A stretch of DNA of 27,771 bases, taken from Candidatus Aminicenantota bacterium (lineage in GTDB: Bacteria > Acidobacteriota > Aminicenantia > Aminicenantales > Aminicenantaceae). Of the stretch, positions 21,302 through 27,771 are shown piece after piece. Location: the NCBI GenBank assembly GCA_016926925.1, contig JAFGNQ010000047.1, forward strand, positions 1-27,771. Direction: 5' to 3'. Position 1 is the first letter of the stretch, and the number at the start of each line of letters is the position of its first letter. Made by a program: the position numbers and the translations under genes. The notes beneath the pieces were generated by a model. The model made no database searches. It worked only from the letters and a program-made list of their open reading frames with translations, and was not told the origin of the DNA.

Positions 21302-24300
21302 TCACACCCTGAGATTTGCTAGCCGCTTCTTGGCATCGACAATTTCCATTTGTTTGGGATCGGCTTCTTTCCAAAAATCGAGGAATTTCTCATAGTGGGC
21401 GATAGCCTGGTCCTTCCATCCTTTCTGTTCATAGAGTTTCGCGATCCGGTAATGATACTTAGGATTGATAAGGCGCCTGCTCTCCGAGCCGGGGCTTACG
21501 GTCATGAGACGCTTGTACTCCTCGATGGCCTTATCCCATTCTCTATTTTGAGCATAAAGCTGTGCCGATTCATCCACCTGGAAAGGGAAATTGTAAGGGC
21601 CCATATCGGTCACACGCAAATTGCGCATCTGTTCAGGAAATATATGTCTAAGGAGAGGTGCGGCTTTTTCGAAAGATCCCTGGGCCAACAGAATCTTGCC
21701 GTAAAGCCAGTCTTCATAGTTTGATGTCTCTCTTTTCAGAGAATCGGATAATTCGAGATAAAACTTACGGAGGTTCTCGAGTTCCTTTTGAGCCGGGACG
21801 ATCTTTCCCTCCTCCACATCCAGAAGTCCAAGAATATAACTCGAAACAAATTTCCCTATAGAACTTTCCGGATACAGCTTGGCGAAAATATCCAAGCCGA
21901 CTTGAAAGTGCTGCCTGCTGGAGTCGAATCGCTTCAGGTCGTAATAGACCCAGCCCCTTGAATAGGCGATCATGAATTCTCGGAAGGGATTTTTCGCCTC
22001 TTCGGCATAAGTTTCCCCAGCGGTAAATTGAGAGAAGGCTTCTTCTTGACGTCCGAGGAGATAAAGATAAGTTCCCTTCCACAGACATGCTCCGGATTTC
22101 AATCCGGGTGAAGGCGCTTTATCAACCATCCGGTCGATCCAAACAAGAGTCGATACATAGTCTTCCTTCAAGGCATAGATATAAGAGAGGCTGAAAGCGG
22201 ACTCCAAAAAATCAGGTTTTAGGGAAAGAGCATACTTGTATTTCCCGATAGCTTCATCCAACCGTCCCATCCGGAATAAAAGTTCTCCCATGGAATCATG
22301 AGGATTGGCATCGTTCGGGTTCAAGGAAGCATACTTCTCAAAATATGCTATAGCTTTTTCATACTCATTTTTATCCATATAGACATAAGCCAAGTCGTTG
22401 CAAACTTCCGCATAATCCGGGTCTAACTGAAGAGCCTTTTCATAAACCTCGAGCGCCTGGTCATTGAATCCTCGGGAATGGAGAACGACTCCCAGCTCAT
22501 AATAAAAATCCTTTTCCCTTGGATATTTGGCAACGAGCTCTTTGAGGATCCGGGTCTTTTTTTCGGCATCCTGTTCGATGATTCCTGCATAACAGGCCTC
22601 TATAAAAAGCCGCTCCTTTTCCGTCGTCTTGGCCGACAGGTCCATGGCCTTCTTATAGTGTTCATCTCTGGCTGATCGATTCTGGAGCTCACCCTGAGAC
22701 CGGCCGAGAAAAAGGTGAGCCACAGCGAATTCGGGATCTATTGCGACGGCCTCTTCAAAATCCTGGCGGGCATCATCAAAATAGAACTTTTCATAGGCTT
22801 CCTTTCCCTGTAGATAAGCGTCGTAGGCTTCCATGGAAGCCGTGGTCGCTTCAGACACATTGAGTTTGGTCGCTTCGATCTTCTGCCGGGCGATACCGAT
22901 GCCCAGGGATATCTCCCTGCTCAGCTCATCGATTTGCGTCCGCAAAATGCTGTCGATGCCTTCACCCCGAGAGCTCGCGCTCTTTAAGAGTTTTTTGCTA
23001 CTCGTGTCCAAAACTTTGACGTCCGTGGCAAAAGTATTGCCTGCTTTTACATAACTTCCCAGCACGATGGACTCGATGCCCTCTCTGCGACAGAGTTCGA
23101 ATCCCGTGTCTTTGTCGATCAATTCCATATCCGCATTCCCCATCTGTTTGAGAAGATCGTCCAGCCGCTCCCATGTGGCCACATGCAGGTACCCGGTATT
23201 CTCGAGGTTTGTGATCAGCAAATTGGGTATCGCTTTCTGGAGATAATCGAAGGCACTATCCCCGGTTTGATTCTCGAAGCTGATGACGGCAACGGAATTT
23301 GCGATTTTAGGCGCCGACAAAGCGGCCTTTTTAGGAATAAGCTTCCAAATGATTGTGCCAATAATCACGACGCCGATGAGAACGGCAGCAAGAACGAGGG
23401 TTTTTTTCAGCCCAAAGGTGACGGTTATTTCCTTCGAGGTAAAAGGCTTTTTCTCCGGAATGATTCTTTTGGTTGTGGGAATGCCTCCCTCGATTTTGTT
23501 TAATTCATTCGAAACTTCGCCTGCACTCTGATAGCGTTTTTCTTTATCTTTTTCCAAGCACTTGAGGATCAAGCGGTTGAGGTCTTCGGGAATACCGGTA
23601 TTGATCTCAATCGGAGGCCTGGGCGATTCACTCTTATGCTTCACCCCTATGCTGATAGGCGTATCTCCCTCAAAAGGAACGCGGCCGGCGACCATTTCAT
23701 ACAGAATGACTCCCAGTGAGTAGATATCGGACCTCTGGTCGATTTCCTTGCTTTCCACCTGCTCGGGCGACATGTACTCGGGTGTGCCGATCATCACACC
23801 TGCTCCGGTTATTCCTTTTCCTCCCACTGAGCGGGCGATGCCGAAATCCATGATTCTCGAATTCCCCTCATTGTCAATCATGATATTGCTCGGTTTCAAA
23901 TCCCGGTGAACTACTCCCAAACGGTGGGCTTCGGCCAGCCCTTCGCAGACTTGTTTGGTTATTCTCAGCATTGTCCCGACGGCCATCTGACCCGATCGCC
24001 GAATGAAGCTCTTCAAATCCTCACCGCGGACGTATTCCATGGTGATGTAATGCGTGCCTCTGTCCTCCAAAAGTTCATACATCCGCCCGACATATCTGTG
24101 GCCGATTTTTCTGGCGGTTTTGAGCTCGTTTTGGAACCGCTCCAGCGTGGTTCGGTCCAGGGCGATTTCGGGCCGGATGAGCTTTAATGCCACCTCTTCC
24201 TTCAGCGTTTTATCCAGAACTCGATAGACTTTGCCCATACCTCCTTTTCCCAGTTCTTCGATGATTTGGTATCTGCCGGCAAAGGTAGCACCAGTCGCCA

Positions 24301-24436
24301 GTTCTTCTTTGGGCACTTCCATGGTTTTGGTGACGGCAGGAGAGTCTCCTGCGGGAGCTAAGGAGGTACCGCAATCACCGCAAAACCTCTGCGTATCAGG
24401 ATTTTCGGTACGGCATTTCGGACATTTGATGGCCAC
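21302..24436 (-). CDS. Membrane Ser/Thr protein kinase with zinc ribbon, TolB/CsgG-like domain and TPR tail
   Basis: This is a 1044-residue signalling protein from a GTG start (GAGGG upstream). Residues 5-22 form a zinc ribbon (Cys5, Cys8, Cys19, Cys22). The Hanks-type kinase domain is at about 56-312: glycine loop GKGGMG (64-69), Lys85 in VALK, catalytic HRDLKPSN (177-184, Asp179), DFG at 197-199 and GTPEYMSPEQ. A single transmembrane helix at about 345-366 puts the rest outside. Residues 380-515 (SVAVISFENQTGD...) resemble TolB/FlgO/CsgG-like domains often fused to such kinases. From about 530 to the end are tandem tetratricopeptide repeats (for example DYAEVCNDLAYVYMDKNEYEKA). All catalytic kinase residues are present. 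The ligand and targets are unknown. It is transcribed away from padR from a good promoter. Confidence 0.93.
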   Translation of the reverse strand: MAIKCPKCRTENPDTQRFCGDCGTSLAPAGDSPAVTKTMEVPKEELATGATFAGRYQIIEELGKGGMGKVYRVLDKTLKEEVALKLIRPEIALDRTTLERFQNELKTARKIGHRYVGRMYELLEDRGTHYITMEYVRGEDLKSFIRRSGQMAVGTMLRITKQVCEGLAEAHRLGVVHRDLKPSNIMIDNEGNSRIMDFGIARSVGGKGITGAGVMIGTPEYMSPEQVESKEIDQRSDIYSLGVILYEMVAGRVPFEGDTPISIGVKHKSESPRPPIEINTGIPEDLNRLILKCLEKDKEKRYQSAGEVSNELNKIEGGIPTTKRIIPEKKPFTSKEITVTFGLKKTLVLAAVLIGVVIIGTIIWKLIPKKAALSAPKIANSVAVISFENQTGDSAFDYLQKAIPNLLITNLENTGYLHVATWERLDDLLKQMGNADMELIDKDTGFELCRREGIESIVLGSYVKAGNTFATDVKVLDTSSKKLLKSASSRGEGIDSILRTQIDELSREISLGIGIARQKIEATKLNVSEATTASMEAYDAYLQGKEAYEKFYFDDARQDFEEAVAIDPEFAVAHLFLGRSQGELQNRSARDEHYKKAMDLSAKTTEKERLFIEACYAGIIEQDAEKKTRILKELVAKYPREKDFYYELGVVLHSRGFNDQALEVYEKALQLDPDYAEVCNDLAYVYMDKNEYEKAIAYFEKYASLNPNDANPHDSMGELLFRMGRLDEAIGKYKYALSLKPDFLESAFSLSYIYALKEDYVSTLVWIDRMVDKAPSPGLKSGACLWKGTYLYLLGRQEEAFSQFTAGETYAEEAKNPFREFMIAYSRGWVYYDLKRFDSSRQHFQVGLDIFAKLYPESSIGKFVSSYILGLLDVEEGKIVPAQKELENLRKFYLELSDSLKRETSNYEDWLYGKILLAQGSFEKAAPLLRHIFPEQMRNLRVTDMGPYNFPFQVDESAQLYAQNREWDKAIEEYKRLMTVSPGSESRRLINPKYHYRIAKLYEQKGWKDQAIAHYEKFLDFWKEADPKQMEIVDAKKRLANLRV

Positions 24437-24473
24437 TTTTTTCCCTCTTGGCTATTTTTTTCTGTTTGAGGGA

Positions 24474-24502
24474 AGAATATCAATTAATTATAAAGGAGTC
24501 AA
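24474..24502 (-). promoter_or_regulatory. Sigma70-type promoter of the kinase gene
   Basis: On the minus strand, TTGACT (24502-24497) is followed after 17 bases by TATTCT (24479-24474), 38 bases before the GTG start. The spacer is AT-rich and also contains a TATAAT. Confidence 0.55.
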
Positions 24503-24660
24503 TTGCACACTTTCACAGGAAGTTTTCAATCCGTTGTATCAGTTCCGGATCGAAATATGCGATATTCAAGAGAGCTCGGATAAAACAACTGTCAACCTTA
24601 TTACAAAACAAAACGTCTTAATATATGTATTCATGATAAATAGATATTAAAAGGTGCCGA

Positions 24661-24990
24661 ATGTATGAACTCACAAAAAACGAAGAGCTGATACTGCTCT
24701 CCGTCTGGAAGCTCGAGGACAACGCTTACGGAGTTACGATACGAGAAAATTTCAAAAAAGTCACAGGAAAGAGATTAAACTATGGCTCTCTCTACAATAC
24801 CCTCTACCAGCTCGTACGAAGAGGCCTTATAGAATCCAGGGAAAGCAGACCTCTCTCCAAGCAAGGAGGGCGGAGAAAAATTCTTTACTCCCTGACTGTA
24901 TCCGGTAAAAAGGCTTTATCGGAAGCCCAAAGAATCCAGAAATTAGCCTGGAACGATGTGCCGGATTTTTCCTTTGCCAAAAAAAAATGA
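24661..24990 (+). CDS. PadR-family transcriptional regulator
   Basis: This 109-residue winged-helix repressor has the PadR pattern: LTKNEELILLSVWKLEDNAYGVTIRE for the first helices, LNYGSLYNTLYQLVRRGLIES for the recognition helix and start of the wing, and GGRRKILYSLTVSGKKAL for the wing and following helix. Such small PadR proteins commonly sit directly before a prefix-domain FtsX/MacB-type permease and are thought to control it. Here the stop TGA overlaps the permease ATG (ATGA), so both are translated together. AAGGTG precedes the ATG. The upstream gap is AT-rich, but I could not define a convincing operator. It is divergent from the kinase gene. Confidence 0.93.
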   Translation: MYELTKNEELILLSVWKLEDNAYGVTIRENFKKVTGKRLNYGSLYNTLYQLVRRGLIESRESRPLSKQGGRRKILYSLTVSGKKALSEAQRIQKLAWNDVPDFSFAKKK

Positions 24991-27563
24991 GCGGACATAC
25001 CGGCCGACCTCCGAAAATATTTCTCCTGATACTCCGACGGCTGTCCCTGTATGAAGATCTTTTCGCCATCACGGATGACTATACGACAGAGTATGCCAAG
25101 ATATATCGACAGCACGGACCCACAAAGGCTTATCTGTGGATTTTCTGGAACTCTCTTCAAGCTGTCACGCAGTATGCTCTGTTCACTATGAAATGGAGCA
25201 CTGTTATGCTGAGAAATAATTTAAAATTCACTCTCAGAAATATCCGGAGACATAAGGGATACTCTTTCATCAACATTGCCGGCCTCGCTTTGGGTATGGC
25301 CTGCTGCATAATGATAGTGTTGTGGGCCCAAGACGAATGGAGCTTTGACAGGTTTCACGAGCACGCCGATTCGATTTACCGGATTGTGAGCAAAGAAACC
25401 GACAAGGAAGACCCCATGTATTTTGCTGTCAACCCTATCCCGCTGGGTCCTGTATTGAAAGAAGAATACCCGGAAATCATCGCTTCAACCCGGTTTTCGA
25501 ACACGGATTCACGCTTCCTGCGTGGAAAGGATTCCTATCAGGAGAGAGGCTGTCTGGCCGATCCGGATTTTCTGAAGATGTTCTCCTTTCCTCTCATTGA
25601 AGGAGATCCCCATAAAGCTCTTTCAGATCCATCCTCCATCATCGTAACCAGAACAATAGCCCGGAAATACTTCGGGCGGGAAAACGCCATGGGCAAGGTT
25701 CTGACAACTTCGGAAGGAACGGATTTCATAATAACAGGAATTTTGCAGGACATCCCGCACAATTCTCATCTGAGGTTCAATCACATTATTCCGTTTCAAA
25801 CACTTCAAAGGCTCGGTCTCAAGATGGACAACTGGGAAGATGTTTCCTGGCTGACCTATATCATGCTCCGGCAGGATGCCTCTGTACAAGCCGTGAACCA
25901 GAAAGTGAACACGTGCATCAAGAAGCACCAGCCGCATGACACGGATGTCAACTATCTTCAGCCGCTGAGAAGCATCCATCTCCGCTCGCATTTCAAGTTC
26001 GATATGGCAGGACACGGTGACATTCGATATGTCGCTATGTTGACATTCACGGCTCTCCTGATTCTGGTCATTGCCTGCATCAATTTCATGAACCTGGCAA
26101 CCGCCCGTTCCGCGAGGCGAAACAGAGAAGTCGGCGTTCGGAAGGTGGTCGGAGCAAGCCGCAAAAGCCTGATGATTTTGTTTTTCAGCGAGTCCATCAT
26201 CCTGTCCATCATTGCTTTTTTCTTTGCCATGGTTACCGCCAAATTCTTTCTCCCGATATTCAACTCCCTGTCCGGAAAACCGTTGGATTTCGGGCTGGCA
26301 TCCAATATCACGATCTATCTCACACTTGCCGGCATCGTGCTTTTTACCGGGATGCTCTCAGGCAGCTACCCTGCACTGCTTTTGTCGTCCTTTCAGCCGA
26401 CCAAATTCATCAAAGGATCTCGCAGATCGAGTGCTCAGGGATCTCTTTTTCGAAAGGTATTGGTGGTGATCCAGTTTTCTCTTTCGATCACTCTGATCAT
26501 TGGAACGTCGGTAGTCTATCTCCAAGTCCGCCATATGAGGAATAAAGAACTGGGATTCGATAAAGACCACATCGTATTCTTTCGCCTGACAGAAGACATG
26601 CGGAACCATTACACTTCGGTCAAAACGAAGCTGCTGCAGAATCCCCGGATCCTGAGTGTCTCGGGAGCACACAGTCTGCCCATATACGAAAGCAGCGGGA
26701 CATCCTCGGCAACCTGGGAAGGAAAACCGGCTGATTTCCATTTGCAGATGAGATTGCAGGCCGTCGATGCGGATTTTCTGAAAACGTTCAATATCGGGAT
26801 GGCTCAAGGCCGGTTTTTCGCTGAGGAAATATCGACGGATGCCTCAAGCGCCGTTATCCTCAATGAGACAGCAGTGAAGGAAATGGGCATAGAGAATCCT
26901 ATCGGGAAAAGATTTGATTTGAACGAGAATCATAAGGGCATCATCATCGGTGTTGTCAAAGATTACCAGCTGCGATCGCTCCACTATACGATCGAGCCTT
27001 TGATCCTCATTGCTTATCCTGATTTTTTTAACTTCCTATGTCTCAAGATAAGCACGGAAAGCGTTCCGCTGACCCTAGCCTTTATCAAGGAGATTTGGAA
27101 AAAACACAGCCCTCAATATCCCTTCGAGTATCAGTTTATCGATGACGCGATCGATGAGCTGTACCGATCAGAAGAACGAGTGGGCACGATATTCAAATAT
27201 TTCACTTTCCTGGCCGTTTTCATTTCCTGTTTGGGATTGTTTGGATTGTCTGCCTATATGGCCGAACAACGCACGAAAGAGATCGGAATCCGGAAAGTGT
27301 TCGGGGCATCGGCTTCGAAGATCTGCATTCTCCTTTCGAAAGAATTCGTGAGGTGTGTCCTTACGGCCAATTTGATCGCCTGGCCTGTCGGCTATTTCGT
27401 TATGGACAGATGGCTTCAGAAATTCGCCTCCCGGATTTCTATCGGATACCATTTGTTTCTGATCTCAGGGTTTTTATCGCTGTTCATAGCCGCCCTCACT
27501 GTCAGCTATCAGTCCATCAGGTCTGCTGTGGCCAATCCTGCAAACAGCTTGAGATATGAATAA
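24987..27563 (+). CDS. ABC-transporter permease, FtsX/MacB type, with N-terminal permease prefix domain
   Basis: This is an 858-residue membrane protein. Residues 1-75 form a soluble prefix like the permease prefix domain of PadR-linked transporters. LRNNLKFTLRNIRRHKGYSFINIAGLALGMACC (75-107) starts the classical permease with TM1 at about 94-114, followed by an extracellular MacB-like domain. A first FtsX core (about 345-475) carries NLATARSARRNREVGVRKVVGAS; a second periplasmic domain follows, then a second FtsX core with YMAEQRTKEIGIRKVFGAS near the C-terminus. Paired FtsX units mean one chain supplies a whole MacB-type permease. No ATPase gene is adjacent, so it must borrow one from elsewhere or from the gene beginning at 27767. 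Function is likely export of an antimicrobial or peptide, or envelope stress work (inference). It starts by ATGA overlap with padR; an internal ATG at residue 74 would give the prefix-less form. Confidence 0.92.
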   Translation: MSGHTGRPPKIFLLILRRLSLYEDLFAITDDYTTEYAKIYRQHGPTKAYLWIFWNSLQAVTQYALFTMKWSTVMLRNNLKFTLRNIRRHKGYSFINIAGLALGMACCIMIVLWAQDEWSFDRFHEHADSIYRIVSKETDKEDPMYFAVNPIPLGPVLKEEYPEIIASTRFSNTDSRFLRGKDSYQERGCLADPDFLKMFSFPLIEGDPHKALSDPSSIIVTRTIARKYFGRENAMGKVLTTSEGTDFIITGILQDIPHNSHLRFNHIIPFQTLQRLGLKMDNWEDVSWLTYIMLRQDASVQAVNQKVNTCIKKHQPHDTDVNYLQPLRSIHLRSHFKFDMAGHGDIRYVAMLTFTALLILVIACINFMNLATARSARRNREVGVRKVVGASRKSLMILFFSESIILSIIAFFFAMVTAKFFLPIFNSLSGKPLDFGLASNITIYLTLAGIVLFTGMLSGSYPALLLSSFQPTKFIKGSRRSSAQGSLFRKVLVVIQFSLSITLIIGTSVVYLQVRHMRNKELGFDKDHIVFFRLTEDMRNHYTSVKTKLLQNPRILSVSGAHSLPIYESSGTSSATWEGKPADFHLQMRLQAVDADFLKTFNIGMAQGRFFAEEISTDASSAVILNETAVKEMGIENPIGKRFDLNENHKGIIIGVVKDYQLRSLHYTIEPLILIAYPDFFNFLCLKISTESVPLTLAFIKEIWKKHSPQYPFEYQFIDDAIDELYRSEERVGTIFKYFTFLAVFISCLGLFGLSAYMAEQRTKEIGIRKVFGASASKICILLSKEFVRCVLTANLIAWPVGYFVMDRWLQKFASRISIGYHLFLISGFLSLFIAALTVSYQSIRSAVANPANSLRYE

Positions 27564-27609
27564 AAAAAGATACAGCGGGCTCAAAGAAAAAACCAGGTGA
27601 CACTTGCGG

Positions 27610-27638
27610 TTGACTGACTTTATTCCGTATGGTACGTT
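27610..27638 (+). promoter_or_regulatory. Candidate promoter of the gene starting at 27767
   Basis: TTGACT (27610-27615) is followed after 17 bases by TACGTT (27633-27638). The -35 box is good, the -10 box is poor. Confidence 0.3.
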
Positions 27639-27766
27639 TCTTCCGCACAGCTAAGACTATCGGCCTGGATCCTTTTTTTATCATCATCGAACTGTCTCGA
27701 GAAGAGCGGAACGAACACTCAAAACAAATAAATAATGACAGTCTGATCCAAGGAGGAGGTTTTATC

Positions 27767-27771
27767 ATGAC
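27767..27771 (+). CDS. Start of the next gene (cut by window edge)
   Basis: A very strong Shine-Dalgarno (AAGGAGGAGG, 27750-27759) precedes ATG 27767 by seven bases. Only the first codon is visible, so the product cannot be named. Confidence 0.5.

Overview
The window reads as chromosomal DNA of an anaerobic, probably uncultivated bacterium. Several traits fit the Aminicenantes/Acidobacteriota neighbourhood: a zinc-ribbon Ser/Thr kinase fused to a long TPR tail, a PadR regulator overlapping a prefix-domain FtsX/MacB-type permease, a lysine/alanine-rich histone-like protein, several radical SAM enzymes and a tungsten-type aldehyde oxidoreductase. This placement is inference; no rRNA or tRNA is present to settle it. 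No phage, transposase, CRISPR array or tRNA was seen.

Layout. 1-964 (-): truncated alkaline-phosphatase-superfamily (sulfatase-like) enzyme. 1063-2982 (-): long KamA-family radical SAM protein, divergent from an MscS channel (3097-3978 +); both -35 boxes lie in one palindrome. 4136-6865 (+): GHW-repeat lipoprotein, histone-like protein and exported N-acyl-D-amino-acid deacylase. 6999-12666 (-): a tight operon of aldehyde ferredoxin oxidoreductase, an unlisted 50-codon ORF joined by ATGA overlaps on both sides, a molybdenum-hydroxylase large subunit, and an arginine:glycine-amidinotransferase-like enzyme. 12908-14338 (+): APC amino acid/polyamine permease. 14672-16057 (-): putrescine aminotransferase. 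16372-21190 (+): exported duplicated-domain protein, IDI-like Nudix protein without the catalytic cysteine, radical SAM/SPASM protein, UbiA prenyltransferase, second radical SAM protein. 21302-24436 (-): Ser/Thr kinase. 24661-27563 (+): PadR regulator and permease. A new gene begins at 27767.

Two groups look like systems. (1) The 6999-16057 region combines amine and aldehyde chemistry: permease, putrescine transaminase, W-type aldehyde oxidoreductase, Mo-hydroxylase and amidinotransferase. It suggests uptake and turnover of arginine- or polyamine-derived amines. (2) The 17193-21190 cluster (IDI-like Nudix, radical SAM, UbiA, radical SAM) suggests an uncharacterised membrane-linked prenylation and radical-modification pathway. 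It is the best candidate here for an undescribed system.

The convergent junctions at 6929-6982 and 21189-21254 carry long perfect inverted repeats instead of ordinary T-tract terminators.
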